Shown: positions 46,706 to 56,590, numbered from the stretch's first letter. The stretch: DNA of 64,000 bases from an archaeon (GCA_020057295.1 JAGVGF010000002.1:126276-190275), one strand, 5' to 3'. The notes: generated by a model from the sequence alone, not told the origin. Translations and numbers: made by a program.

Positions 46706-46738
46706 TTTTCTAAATTTTTTTATTTTTTTTAATTAATA
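46706..46738 (+). terminator. T-rich terminator-like stretch
   Basis: Several runs of T7-T8 directly after the family C stop codon, without a hairpin, match archaeal termination signals. A TATA-like ACTATAAAAATAGG at about 46756-46769 follows for the next gene. Confidence 0.45.
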
Positions 46739-46819
46739 TTCTTATATTTTAGGAAACTATAAAAATAGGTATTCTCAAGTAAGTGTTATTTCAGTAGTTT
46801 GATCGCTAAGGGTGGGTGT

Positions 46820-49555
46820 TTGAAGAAATTATTTTATAAAAAAGTACTATTTATGTTGTGCTTGTTTGTATTATCATTAATTATTCTTGATACTGTTATT
46901 GCTGTAGATGGATTTGTAGCATATAGATCAAATACTGGAGTAAGTACGACTAGTTCTCCTAAAATTCGTTATTGGAATAATACTGCGAATGCAGGGAATG
47001 GTTCTTGGAGTGCTGAAATTGAACTTGCAAGTGCAGGCAGCCCTGTAAGATTTGTTGTATTAAAGCAATCACCTGTCGATTCTAAAATCGTTCTTGTAAC
47101 ATCAAGCGATGATGGAAATATGGATGGATATATTTGCATGAAAAATTGTGATAATGCGAGTTATTGGGATTATACTTCTAATATCGGAACTGTCAGTTTG
47201 GTTTCTTCTCAAAGAGGATTTGACATTGCGTTCGAATCCAATAGCGGTGATGCACTGCTCGTGTATGGAATTGTGAGTGCAAATGCCGCGCAAGATTTAG
47301 CATTCCAAGAGTTGCCTGTTTCAACAACAAGTTTTAACGGATTAACGGAACAATATATTAATGATGGAGGACATGCTACTGATCTTGTATATATGTGGAT
47401 AGGGATGGATAATAATCCATTGACAACATCTAATGAAATAATTATTGCAGCATTCGATGATACAAATAATGATTATAATGCATGGGTATGGAGCGGTTCA
47501 GCATTTGGAGCGTTAAATGCTATCACAACAGGAGCTACAGGAACATCAAATAGAGAGGCTCATGCTGTGAGATATGCTGCGGATGGAAGCAAAGGAATGG
47601 TTGTAAGCGGTACTGGTGGAGCTGGAGCGATAAATTCTGAGTATTGGAGTGCAGGCGCTTGGACCGTTGTTGCAGCTATAGATGAAGATGCAGGTGATGG
47701 AGCTGCAGATGTTCAATGGCTTAGTTTGAAAGCAGATCCGTCAACAGATGATTTGCAACTCGTTTTTCAGGCAAGCACTTCAGACTTGGGAACCGCGTAC
47801 TGGAATGGTGGACCTACATGGGCTGTAACTTCGAACATTGACACAGGAGTTGATGTTGCAACGGCACGAACTGCAGATTTTTCATGGAATCCTACTGGAA
47901 GTACCGGACAATTAGTTTGGGATACTGATGGTGCTGGAACAACATTAAGTCAAAGAACCTGTGCTCCGCAATGTACTGCTGCAGGATTAACTGTTTCAAC
48001 ATATGCTGGAACTGGTGCATGGGTAACTTTATTTAGAAATCCCACTACTGAACTCGTAAAATTTTTAGGATTTAGATTAAACAATGCATTCGATATAGGA
48101 TCGTTCTGGTATAATGGAACTGGAGCCCTTAATTATACTAATTATGCAGACAATGTGATAACAGGAGACACGACAGTTACAACATTCGAATCGTATTTCT
48201 TTGATTATAGAAGAGATGTTCGTCCACCCGGATTAACAATTATCACGCCTAATCAGAGTAATATACTTCAATGGCAAAATTATATTTATTTTAATATGTC
48301 ATCGAATGAGTATTTATCAATTGCAATCCTTGATTTTAATGGAACAAATTATACTATGAATATGTCAACAGATATGAATTGGTATTATAATCTGACGAGC
48401 TTGAACGAAGGTTTGTATTCGTACAAAATTTATGGAATTGATCTGGCTAATAATACTAATGTTACGCCAACTTGGAATATCACTATAAATTTTCCACCGA
48501 ATATAACTTTAATTAATCCTCCTAATAATACGTTAAATATTACGACTGGGAATATTACTTTTTATTATAATGTTACTGACACTTTAAATAATGTTAGTAC
48601 TTGTTCTTTAATTATTGATGGACTCTTTGGTGTCGTTAATACAACAACCAGTCCTGTTAATGAAACGACTACACTAAATTTTACGTACTTATTAACTAAT
48701 GGTCAACACAATTGGAGTATATGGTGTAATGATACAAACAATTTTAACAGCACATCAGAAATGAGAAATATTACTATAGCTCTTGATCCTATTATATTAT
48801 CGATGGATATAACAGATAATCTTTTACCTTCAGGCGAAGTAATACTTAATGCTGGGTCAACTAGATTTGTGAATTGTACTATAATAGCTAGCGATCCACA
48901 AGGTACTGGAAATATTGCTAATGCCACGGCAATGTTCTATTATTATTTAAACAAATCTAATGATCCAGATGATAATTGGGTACATTATACTAACACTTCA
49001 TGCGTTGTTGCAAATATTACGTTGCAGAACAAAACTTTTAGTTGTGGTTTTTATCCATGGTATTATGCTAATAATGGTACATGGTATTGTAACGCTACTA
49101 TAACAAATAATGATTCTTTATCAGCATCTAATAATACTTCAACAATTATACAGTCTTTATATGCTTTGAACGTTACAGATGGTATTGATTTTGGTAATGT
49201 GGAATCTGAAGTTTCCTCGCTAAATGTTACAGCAAATATTACTAACATTGGCAACATGGCAGTAAATATAACAATACAAGGATATGCTTTAGCTATTGGT
49301 GATAATACAGGAATGAACTGCAGTGATAATACTAATATCACAATTACTCGAATAAAATTTTCTAAAATTACTACTGACGATTACACGACTAAAACCTCTT
49401 TAACTGGCAGTGTTCAAAATTTAAATTTACAAATCCCTCGTCAAACAAATTTAACTCAAATGATTAACACTACTTATTGGCAAGTTAATCCAGATCCAGG
49501 AATATCAACAAGGATATGCACAGGATACGTGATATTTACTGCTGAGGTTCCATAA
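46820..49555 (+). CDS. Large surface protein: propeller-like and Ig-like regions with family C domain at the C-terminus
   Basis: TTG 46820 is chosen because GGTGGGTG (46811-46818) is just upstream; a TTG at 46799 lacks an SD. Signal sequence FMLCLFVLSLIILDTVIA then VDGFVAYRSN. The first ~450 residues repeat segments like NGTGxW and (A/V)WSGSAF and resemble the propeller-like regions of the giants. Ig-like units follow (about 480-640). The last ~265 residues are a family C domain: NCTIIASD, HYTNTSCV, YYANNGTWYC, ALNVTDGIDFG, NIGNMAVNITIQGYA, MNCSD, TYWQV, FTAEVP, with all six cysteines. Family C is thus both a free protein and a C-terminal module, as with A/B and the giants. Confidence 0.75.
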   Translation: MKKLFYKKVLFMLCLFVLSLIILDTVIAVDGFVAYRSNTGVSTTSSPKIRYWNNTANAGNGSWSAEIELASAGSPVRFVVLKQSPVDSKIVLVTSSDDGNMDGYICMKNCDNASYWDYTSNIGTVSLVSSQRGFDIAFESNSGDALLVYGIVSANAAQDLAFQELPVSTTSFNGLTEQYINDGGHATDLVYMWIGMDNNPLTTSNEIIIAAFDDTNNDYNAWVWSGSAFGALNAITTGATGTSNREAHAVRYAADGSKGMVVSGTGGAGAINSEYWSAGAWTVVAAIDEDAGDGAADVQWLSLKADPSTDDLQLVFQASTSDLGTAYWNGGPTWAVTSNIDTGVDVATARTADFSWNPTGSTGQLVWDTDGAGTTLSQRTCAPQCTAAGLTVSTYAGTGAWVTLFRNPTTELVKFLGFRLNNAFDIGSFWYNGTGALNYTNYADNVITGDTTVTTFESYFFDYRRDVRPPGLTIITPNQSNILQWQNYIYFNMSSNEYLSIAILDFNGTNYTMNMSTDMNWYYNLTSLNEGLYSYKIYGIDLANNTNVTPTWNITINFPPNITLINPPNNTLNITTGNITFYYNVTDTLNNVSTCSLIIDGLFGVVNTTTSPVNETTTLNFTYLLTNGQHNWSIWCNDTNNFNSTSEMRNITIALDPIILSMDITDNLLPSGEVILNAGSTRFVNCTIIASDPQGTGNIANATAMFYYYLNKSNDPDDNWVHYTNTSCVVANITLQNKTFSCGFYPWYYANNGTWYCNATITNNDSLSASNNTSTIIQSLYALNVTDGIDFGNVESEVSSLNVTANITNIGNMAVNITIQGYALAIGDNTGMNCSDNTNITITRIKFSKITTDDYTTKTSLTGSVQNLNLQIPRQTNLTQMINTTYWQVNPDPGISTRICTGYVIFTAEVP

Positions 49556-49667
49556 GATAAGATATATTATTATAATATATTTTACCATATTTTAATTTAT
49601 ACAATTTGGTCGTTACAACAGAAAATTTATAAAAGCTTAAAGTAGAGTTATATTGGTGGGTGGTATA

Positions 49668-50597
49668 TTGAAAGATACCTCACGGTATGTTTTTATGGTG
49701 TTTGTGATAGTTTTGTTGTTTATTATAGTATTATTGCCGTCGAGTATTGCTCCAAATATTGTTGGCAGTAATTATAAAAATGTTACTGTGATGACTAAAT
49801 TAAATATTAGTAATTCTAGACCAGAAATATTGTCGATGATTGTATATGATGCTACTAATTCTTCATTATTTAATATTACTGTAAATGCAGGCGCATTTAA
49901 AACTATAAGTTGTAATGCTAGCGTTAGAGACTGGAACGGATTCAGTGATATAACTAATGTTAATGCAACGTTATATCATATTACTAATAATTCCATCGGT
50001 CCCGACAATAACAATACACATTATACTAACACTTCATGTAATCTGAATGCTAGCACAGGAACGTATACGGGATGGTATGTTTGTAATTTCGATGTTATAT
50101 ATTATGCTAATAATGGTACATGGAATTGTAATGTTACTTTAAAGGATACAAAAAATTCTACAGGATCACTCTATAATTCAACTTTCTTGTATGGTGTTTA
50201 TGCACTGAACATCACTGACGGTATAGATTATGGCAGTTTGTTAACTGGCGATTTTTCTAATAATCTTACAGCCAACATAACTAATTTTGGTAATATGGGA
50301 ATTAATGTTAGTGTAGAAGGATACGCTTTTACTAGAGGTGATGGTCTGGCAATGAATTGTAGTACTAATGGTAATATAACTGTTGGTAACGAAAAATTCT
50401 CTACATCTCAAGTAGATTATGCTTCTAAAATTGCGCTAACTAGTTCTCCGGCACTGATTCCTGGATTGACAATCTCAAAACAAATCAACGATACAGTTGT
50501 TGTTAATACTACTTATTGGCAATTATATGTTGATTCAACAAATGTTCCAGCAGGAATATGTACTGGATTTATAATATTTAGTGCAGAGGCACCTTAG
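49668..50597 (+). CDS. Secreted surface protein, family C (copy 3)
   Basis: TTG 49668 follows GGTGGGTGG (49655-49663) and a TATA element TTTATAAAA near 49625-49633. The longer frame from TTG 49653 would place the SD inside the coding sequence. Signal peptide YVFMVFVIVLLFIIVLLPSSIA then PNIVGSNYKNVTV. Six cysteines are conserved (ISCNA, TSCNL, YVCNF, WNCNV, MNCST, GICTG). RDWNGFSD, NITDGIDYG, GINVSVEGYAFTRGDG and FSAEAP are present. One base separates it from the anchored protein downstream, so the two are co-translated and may form a complex. Confidence 0.8.
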   Translation: MKDTSRYVFMVFVIVLLFIIVLLPSSIAPNIVGSNYKNVTVMTKLNISNSRPEILSMIVYDATNSSLFNITVNAGAFKTISCNASVRDWNGFSDITNVNATLYHITNNSIGPDNNNTHYTNTSCNLNASTGTYTGWYVCNFDVIYYANNGTWNCNVTLKDTKNSTGSLYNSTFLYGVYALNITDGIDYGSLLTGDFSNNLTANITNFGNMGINVSVEGYAFTRGDGLAMNCSTNGNITVGNEKFSTSQVDYASKIALTSSPALIPGLTISKQINDTVVVNTTYWQLYVDSTNVPAGICTGFIIFSAEAP

Positions 50598-50598
50598 A

Positions 50599-51813
50599 AT
50601 GAATATTATTAAAAAAAATATTTATATTATATTAACATTAAGTTTTGTTCTATGTCTATTATTGGTTGGTGTTGTTAATGCTGTAGGTATTTCTGTAACT
50701 AAAGGAGAAATAATTTTTGGCAATGTTTTAAAAGATGGTTATGCTGAAGATACATTTTTTGTATCTACTGATGCGCCATTTGACGTTCCTTTATCTTATG
50801 AATTAGGTGGCGATATTAAGAAATGGGTTACTATAGATCCTGATCTTAATGATCCGAACATAACAGTAACTGTTAATAATACTAAATATCAACCTATTAG
50901 AGTAGTTATTACTCCTCCAGCAGATACGCCTATTGGTGATTACACAGGTTTTATCAGAATAATTACTGGGGCAATAAATAAACCTGGAGGACAATATGGT
51001 ACTAATCTTCAGGCAGCGTTTCTTGTTAGAATAAGAATTAGTGTTACAGGTACAGAATATCTTTCTTGCAGTGCTGGAGGTATAATTATTAGAGATACTG
51101 AAGTTGGTATGCCTCTAGAGTATTATATGTCAGTTAGTAATAGTGGAAATATACGTGTTCGTCCGAATGCTACTGTTGATATTTGGAATCAGGATCAGAC
51201 AAAATTATTAACAACAAAACAATTGTTATTTAATGATGTTGAGGTTTTACCGACAACTTCTAAAGCATTTACTAACAAATTTGGTGCAGATCTTCGTGTA
51301 GGACAATACTGGGGATACGCTACAGTATATCCTTGTGAAACTACACAATTAGTAACGTTCAATGTCTATGAAAAGGGTGGAATAGTAGATAATGGTGACT
51401 TTATTAGAATTGATAATCCTTCATGGGCAAAAATTGGTGATGTTTTACCAATAGCAGCAGTGTTCAAAAATCTTGGTACACGTACGGTTAGCGCAAAATT
51501 CAAAGGAGTCATAACTTCTGATAATAGGATTATTGAAACTATAGACACCGAATTTTATGATGTTGCACCAGGAGAAATTAGCACTATACAAACATATTTT
51601 ACACCTAAAAAATTAGGACAATACATTATTACTGGTAGAATATTATATAATAATAAGTTAAGTTTTGAAAAAAGCTCTGTCATAACTGTTAATGAAGGTG
51701 TAGAATCACAATTTAGTTGGATATATATTTTGATACTAATAATTATAATAATAGTTATATTACTATTGTTAATACGTATTAGAAAAAAGAAACATAAAAT
51801 TAATAGATTATAA
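50599..51813 (+). CDS. Membrane-anchored Ig-like surface protein
   Basis: ATG 50599 starts one base after the upstream stop codon; the GTG at 50581 is inside the preceding gene. Signal sequence (YIILTLSFVLCLLLVGVVNA), three Ig/CARDB-like beta domains (about 22-365; e.g. EIIFGNVLKDGYAEDTFFV, PIGDYTGFIRI), and a C-terminal membrane helix (about 373-396, WIYILILIIIIIVILLLL) with a basic end (RIRKKKHK). Unlike the giants and the A/B/C families it has a clear membrane anchor. Lying directly behind a family C gene, it is a candidate membrane tether for family C. That role is inferred from gene order only. Confidence 0.7.
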   Translation: MNIIKKNIYIILTLSFVLCLLLVGVVNAVGISVTKGEIIFGNVLKDGYAEDTFFVSTDAPFDVPLSYELGGDIKKWVTIDPDLNDPNITVTVNNTKYQPIRVVITPPADTPIGDYTGFIRIITGAINKPGGQYGTNLQAAFLVRIRISVTGTEYLSCSAGGIIIRDTEVGMPLEYYMSVSNSGNIRVRPNATVDIWNQDQTKLLTTKQLLFNDVEVLPTTSKAFTNKFGADLRVGQYWGYATVYPCETTQLVTFNVYEKGGIVDNGDFIRIDNPSWAKIGDVLPIAAVFKNLGTRTVSAKFKGVITSDNRIIETIDTEFYDVAPGEISTIQTYFTPKKLGQYIITGRILYNNKLSFEKSSVITVNEGVESQFSWIYILILIIIIIVILLLLIRIRKKKHKINRL

Positions 51814-51849
51814 AATATATTCAACACACTATATTAATAAGGTGATGCT

Positions 51850-52641
51850 ATGTTCTGGCCGTTTCATAAAGAGGTGAAGTTAGTATGTTTCGACATAGAT
51901 AATACTTTATGTGATTCTGGTTCTGCAGAGAGTGAAACAGAAGCTTACATGGCTGAAATCATAGCTAAAGATATTAAAAAATTACAATCAAAAGTTAAAC
52001 GTAAAATTAAACATTCTTGTTCATCAGTTACTATATTAAAAATTTTTAATGATATAAAAAATTCACATATGCATCATGACTTAGAACCAGAAGGATTTTC
52101 TAGAAATTTATGGTTTAAAGAAACTATCGAACATTTAGATAATGATACTAATCTAGGTATAAGTATGAATACATTAATAAAAAATTCTGACATGTATGAA
52201 AAGAAATATTGGGATTTTCTGAGTAGTAAAGCAAAACTATTTCCCAATACTTTATCGACTTTAGATAGTTTAAGGTCTAAAGGGTTAAAGTTAGCTACTA
52301 TAACTGATTCTGATGGTAAGAGAGAAATTAAAATTAATCGTATAAAAACTACTGGTTTAGATAAATATTTTGATTATGTAATAACTACTGACGATACAGG
52401 ATTAAATAAGCCCGCTATAGAAAATTGGCAACATTTAGTAAAAATTTCAGGACTTAAACCGTCAGAATGTATAATGGTTGGTGATCATCCAGATATAGAC
52501 TTAGTTAATGCAAAAAAATTAGGTTTTATTACAGTGTGGACTAAAGAACATTTGAACATGGATTTACACCATAAATATGTGAACTATGAAATTAAAGATA
52601 TAAAAGAAGTTATTGACATAGTTGAGAAAATAAATAGATAA
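51850..52641 (+). CDS. HAD-superfamily hydrolase
   Basis: AAGGTGATG (51839-51847) precedes ATG 51850. HAD motif I is FDIDNTLCDSG (nucleophile Asp15, Asp17). Motif II is TITDSDG, motif III the Lys of LNKPAIENW, motif IV MVGDHPDIDLVNAKKLG. A helical cap (about 30-130) of C1 type sits between motifs I and II. All catalytic residues are present, so it is probably an active phosphohydrolase, phosphoglycolate-phosphatase-like. Substrate cannot be told from sequence. It marks the change from surface genes to housekeeping genes. Confidence 0.85.
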   Translation: MFWPFHKEVKLVCFDIDNTLCDSGSAESETEAYMAEIIAKDIKKLQSKVKRKIKHSCSSVTILKIFNDIKNSHMHHDLEPEGFSRNLWFKETIEHLDNDTNLGISMNTLIKNSDMYEKKYWDFLSSKAKLFPNTLSTLDSLRSKGLKLATITDSDGKREIKINRIKTTGLDKYFDYVITTDDTGLNKPAIENWQHLVKISGLKPSECIMVGDHPDIDLVNAKKLGFITVWTKEHLNMDLHHKYVNYEIKDIKEVIDIVEKINR

Positions 52642-52660
52642 TTTTCATTATTTGATTGTG

Positions 52661-53062
52661 TTATATGTTTTTTATCTTGTCTAACAAGTCTTTGTATGTG
52701 TCATATTCTATGATTTTTTCAGCATTTTTTCTAAATTCAGAAAAATCTAAGTCTTTTTTTATGATTAGTATTATTTTCTTTTTTAATTCAATAGCTTTTT
52801 CTAATTCCAATTTCATTCCATAACTTGGATCTTCGGATTTTATAAACGCTAAGAATATATCTGTGTCACATAATTTATTCGTACAAAAGCTATATATTTC
52901 CTCTGTTGTTAGTTTCTTTCTTCTGAATTCTTCCTCGAGATTTATAGAGCAAAAAACTTCATGTTCGTTCTTTTCCAATATGTTTGTGATGTTATTGAGT
53001 GTTTTCTTTAATTCAGAAATATTTTCTCCAGTGAATCTGTATGAAAGAAAAATTTGTGTCAT
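52661..53062 (-). CDS. Nucleoside 2-deoxyribosyltransferase/TIR-like fold protein
   Basis: The 133-residue protein begins with a strand and loop IFLSYRFTGENISELK and continues with HEVFCSINLEEEF, DIFLAFIKSEDPSYGMKLELEKA and KKIILII. This order, with a Glu (86 or 88) in SYGMKLELEKA, resembles the nucleoside 2-deoxyribosyltransferase family and the related TIR fold, in which that Glu is catalytic. The start overlaps the stop of the PUA-domain gene by one base, making it the last gene of the aIF5B operon. A role in nucleotide or NAD-type glycosidic chemistry is possible, but activity is not established. Confidence 0.55.
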   Translation of the reverse strand: MTQIFLSYRFTGENISELKKTLNNITNILEKNEHEVFCSINLEEEFRRKKLTTEEIYSFCTNKLCDTDIFLAFIKSEDPSYGMKLELEKAIELKKKIILIIKKDLDFSEFRKNAEKIIEYDTYKDLLDKIKNI

Positions 53063-53562
53063 TAATTATTCACAACAATCAATCTCCTAGATTTGGATAC
53101 GAAGTTCATCAATTTTCCATCTTTGTACTTGCCACATCCTAAGAAATCTTGTCGACCATCTGTATTAGTATATTTTGTTATAACAAAATGTCTTCCTGTA
53201 TCTTCAAACTCCAAGTCCACACCTTTAATCCATTCAATCATTTGTTCATGATTTAATTCTACAACGTTTTTTGTAGACTCGGGACCAATCATTTGACTAC
53301 CTTCAATACTTAATCTTAAACTTTCTTTATATAATTCTCCAAAGTACATTCCTATACTATCAATTTTTAATTTGTCATAAGGAAGTCTTTCAATGTTTCT
53401 GGATACTAAATATATCCTGTTATCTTTATTCATTAACATTATATATTCTAATTCTGTTCTTGTAGCATTATATCCGTATTGTTCTTCTAATTTTTCTAGA
53501 ATATTCTTAGTCTCTCTAGAATTTAGAATTTTCATATTATTAATGAAATGTATATTATGCAT
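53062..53562 (-). CDS. PUA-domain ribosome biogenesis-type protein
   Basis: An N-terminal region (about 1-65) is followed by a PUA-like domain with GMYFGELYKESLRLSIEGSQ and FLGCGKYKDGKLMNFVSKSRRL. These segments match archaeal PUA proteins of the Nip7/COG3270 type linked to pre-rRNA or ribosome maturation. It contains no methyltransferase motifs. Its ATG overlaps the aIF5B stop codon (TAATG); the ATG at 53535 is an alternative start. Context between an initiation factor gene and a small enzyme gene supports a translation role. Confidence 0.7.
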   Translation of the reverse strand: MHNIHFINNMKILNSRETKNILEKLEEQYGYNATRTELEYIMLMNKDNRIYLVSRNIERLPYDKLKIDSIGMYFGELYKESLRLSIEGSQMIGPESTKNVVELNHEQMIEWIKGVDLEFEDTGRHFVITKYTNTDGRQDFLGCGKYKDGKLMNFVSKSRRLIVVNN

Positions 53563-55349
53563 TATACGCCCCAGACAGGATTATCTTTTCTCATAATCTC
53601 AGCTATTTCTTTAAGTAATGCGGTTTCCTCTTTTGATAAGTACTTTGTTAAATTTTTAATTTTTCTAAAATCTGCTTCTGGTATTGCTGAATAGTATATT
53701 TCTCCTTCATTAATTTGTCTTCCTACTGTTAATCCTGGAAGTGATACGGCTGCCTGTTCTTTCTTTTCTAAAGTTTTGACACTTTCCTTATTTTTCTGTA
53801 TTTCCTTAACAACTCCTAATACTGTGCCGTCTCCTTTCATAATATTTGTTCCCGATATTAATTTACCAGTCATCACTTCTACACCAACTATTGCAGGATT
53901 ACTTGCTCTAAATGTATAATTTTCTAGATATTCTATCTTGCAAGGTCTTGTTAATCCTTCTAGTTCTTTTTGTTCTAACCTTTTATTTTCTTGTTCTTTC
54001 CAATTATCATAGTCTTCTATAAGTTTATAGATTATATTGCTTGTAAGTATTTTTACTTTATCATTCTTTATTCCAGAATCATCTATTATATTAAATCCTA
54101 ATATTACCGATTCTGTAGGATCTTTTTCATAATTACTTTCTGCGTCTGTAATATCTTTTTTTGTAATATTTCCTACTGATGCTTTTCTAATCTTTATGTT
54201 TTTATCTTTTAATAATTTTATTAGCGCTTCTAAACTTCCAATAGTGTCTGCTTTAACAACAATTCCTTCTTTGTCAGTTTCCATTATTACTTCTTCTATC
54301 TCTTTTTGTATCTGTAATTTTAATTCATCAATAATTTTTTGTGGAGTTCCTTGTGGACAACTAATTAATGGCATTCCTGCTATTACTCCTTCTAGTTCTG
54401 GCGCACTAACTCTTACACCTGTAGCGGCATTTATCTCTTTTATTGATTGAAATTTTGTCTTCTTATCACGCATATCGGTTAATGCTTTAGGTTCAAATAA
54501 CCCTTTAACTTTTGTGATTATTGGTTTTTCTATTCCGCCAATTATAAGTATGTCATTAACACGCATTATTCCATCGTATAATATTGCATCCATGCATATT
54601 CCCATTCCTTCAACATTCTTTATCTCGAGTATTGTTCCCTTTGCTGGACTGTTGGGTTCTAGATTGCATGTTAAAGTATTTTCTAGATATCTTTGTGTTA
54701 ATCCTGTCAAAACCATTAATAATTCTGGTATTCCTAAACCTGTTTTTGCACTGCATGGAACGATTGCTAGCTGTTTCGTATAATCACATCTATCAAATCT
54801 TTCTGATTCCATCCCAAATTTTTCGCTAATGAATGCTACAACCTGATATAGTTTAGATTCTATATCTTGTGATACTTCAAAATTTTGCGCATTAAGGTTA
54901 TCTAGTAATGTTTTCTGTTTAAAATCATCATTCACTCTAAAACCGTTCATTAAATCTATCTTGTTTAATACTATAATAAATGGTGTCTTATAATTTCTTA
55001 AGATTTCAAATGCTTCAATGGTTTGTGGTTTGAATCCTTCATTAATATCAACTACAACGATTGCTATATCTGCAAGGTTTCCTCCACGTTTTCTTAAACT
55101 TGTAAATGCTTCGTGTCCTGGAGTATCTATAAATAGAAGACCTGGAATAATAAAATCGAATTTAACATTTAGTTTGTCACAAAAATTTTTAAGAACATGT
55201 AATGGAACAATACTTGCTCCTATTGCTTGTGTTATTCCTCCAGCTTCAGTATCAATTATTGTAGTATTTCTAATTCTATCTAGAATGCTACTCTTTCCAT
55301 GATCAACATGACCAAGGACTGCGATTATAGGAGATCTACATTTACTCAT
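53562..55349 (-). CDS. infB: Translation initiation factor aIF5B (IF-2 homologue)
   Basis: This GTPase joins the ribosomal subunits at initiation. Motifs: G1 GHVDHGKS (13-20), switch I GGITQAIGAS, G3 DTPGHE (74-79), G4 NKID (128-131), G5 near VPCSAKTGLG. Domain II (GTILEIKNVEGMG), domain III and domain IV are present. At 595 residues it is of normal archaeal length, lacking the long N-terminal extension of bacterial IF2, and has no intein. It is first in an operon with a PUA gene and an NDT/TIR-like gene, each overlapping by one base. It is divergent from trm1, with a short shared promoter region. Confidence 0.97.
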   Translation of the reverse strand: MSKCRSPIIAVLGHVDHGKSSILDRIRNTTIIDTEAGGITQAIGASIVPLHVLKNFCDKLNVKFDFIIPGLLFIDTPGHEAFTSLRKRGGNLADIAIVVVDINEGFKPQTIEAFEILRNYKTPFIIVLNKIDLMNGFRVNDDFKQKTLLDNLNAQNFEVSQDIESKLYQVVAFISEKFGMESERFDRCDYTKQLAIVPCSAKTGLGIPELLMVLTGLTQRYLENTLTCNLEPNSPAKGTILEIKNVEGMGICMDAILYDGIMRVNDILIIGGIEKPIITKVKGLFEPKALTDMRDKKTKFQSIKEINAATGVRVSAPELEGVIAGMPLISCPQGTPQKIIDELKLQIQKEIEEVIMETDKEGIVVKADTIGSLEALIKLLKDKNIKIRKASVGNITKKDITDAESNYEKDPTESVILGFNIIDDSGIKNDKVKILTSNIIYKLIEDYDNWKEQENKRLEQKELEGLTRPCKIEYLENYTFRASNPAIVGVEVMTGKLISGTNIMKGDGTVLGVVKEIQKNKESVKTLEKKEQAAVSLPGLTVGRQINEGEIYYSAIPEADFRKIKNLTKYLSKEETALLKEIAEIMRKDNPVWGV

Positions 55350-55424
55350 ACTTGTTGGATAGAATAAGGTTTTTTAAAGGTAATGGTTAAACAACTTTTT
55401 AAATCAATATACGCTACAATAATT

Positions 55425-56552
55425 ATGAATATACTCTCAGAAGGCAAGGCAAAGTTTTATGCTTCTCAAGATAAATCAGGAAAAATTAGTAAAGAGCTTG
55501 AAGTATTCTATAATCCTCTTATGAAATTTAATCGTGATGTCTCTGTACTTTTGCTTAATTCAGTGTATGGATCTGGTGACATTAAAAGTATTCAAATTGC
55601 AGATATAATGGCAGGTTCTGGTGTTAGAAGTTTAAGATTTTTGCTTGAGTTAAAAAAAGGTATAATAAAAAATATAACTGTAAATGATTATGATACAAAT
55701 TTCACAAAATTATTTGAAAAAAATTTGAATTTAAACAAGATAAAAATTAGTGAAGATATAATTTTAAAAAGTGAAGATGCTAACAAATTGTTATTAGACT
55801 CTGTTGGCTTTGATTATATTGATATTGACCCTTTTGGGAGCCCTAATGATTTTCTAGAAACAAGCATAGTTAGGCTTTCAAGGAATGGAATACTTGCTGT
55901 TACTGCTACCGATACTGCTCCATTATCTGGAACTTATCCCGATGCATGTCTAAGAAAATATTGGGCAAAGCCGCTTAGAAACTATTTAATGCACGAAGTG
56001 GGATTAAGAATATTAATAAGAAAAATTCAACTTATAGGAGCAGATCATGATAAAGCGTTAATCCCTATATATTCCTACTTCAAAGATCATTATAATAGGA
56101 TATTTTTCAAATGTATCAAGGGAAAAAAAGCGGTTGATGAAATACTTAAGATGCATAAATATATGCTTTATTGTAATCATTGTTTAAGGTACGATGTTTC
56201 AGAGTTTAATAATTATAAATGTGAATGTGGAAGTTTGATGATATATTCCGGCCCATTATTTACTGGAACATTATGGGACAAGAATTTGGCTGAACAAATA
56301 TTTAAGGCAAATAAAGAAGAGAATAATATTAAATTTTTAGAGACTATCTATCAAGAATCTTCTTTAGGTTTAGGGTTCTATGATATTCATAACTTATGTA
56401 AAAAATTCAAAGATGAAATTCCTAGTTTTGAAAAATTGATTTCTGAAATAAGAAAGAAAAATTATGTTGCTACAAGAACGCATTTTACTCCTCTAGGTTT
56501 GAAGACAAACATGCCTGTAGATGAATTGTTAAAATTGATAGAAAAAAGTTAA
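55425..56552 (+). CDS. trm1: tRNA (guanine(26)-N2)-dimethyltransferase
   Basis: Methylates G26 of tRNA with S-adenosylmethionine. ATG 55425 is preferred over 55383 because a TATA element (TTTTTAAAT, 55393-55401) would give a leaderless transcript starting here. Motifs, numbered from that ATG: SEGKAKFY near 3-11, FYNPLMKFNRDVS, IADIMAGSGVRSLRF (SAM site), DIDPFGSPNDF (catalytic D-PFG), and VTATDTAPLSGTYP. The C-terminal domain has two Cys pairs (CNHC near 245-248, CECG near 261) as a zinc site. The length of 375 residues matches archaeal Trm1. Confidence 0.95.
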   Translation: MNILSEGKAKFYASQDKSGKISKELEVFYNPLMKFNRDVSVLLLNSVYGSGDIKSIQIADIMAGSGVRSLRFLLELKKGIIKNITVNDYDTNFTKLFEKNLNLNKIKISEDIILKSEDANKLLLDSVGFDYIDIDPFGSPNDFLETSIVRLSRNGILAVTATDTAPLSGTYPDACLRKYWAKPLRNYLMHEVGLRILIRKIQLIGADHDKALIPIYSYFKDHYNRIFFKCIKGKKAVDEILKMHKYMLYCNHCLRYDVSEFNNYKCECGSLMIYSGPLFTGTLWDKNLAEQIFKANKEENNIKFLETIYQESSLGLGFYDIHNLCKKFKDEIPSFEKLISEIRKKNYVATRTHFTPLGLKTNMPVDELLKLIEKS

Positions 56553-56590
56553 TAATTATAAAAATTATTTTCTGATTTAGAATTCAAGAT

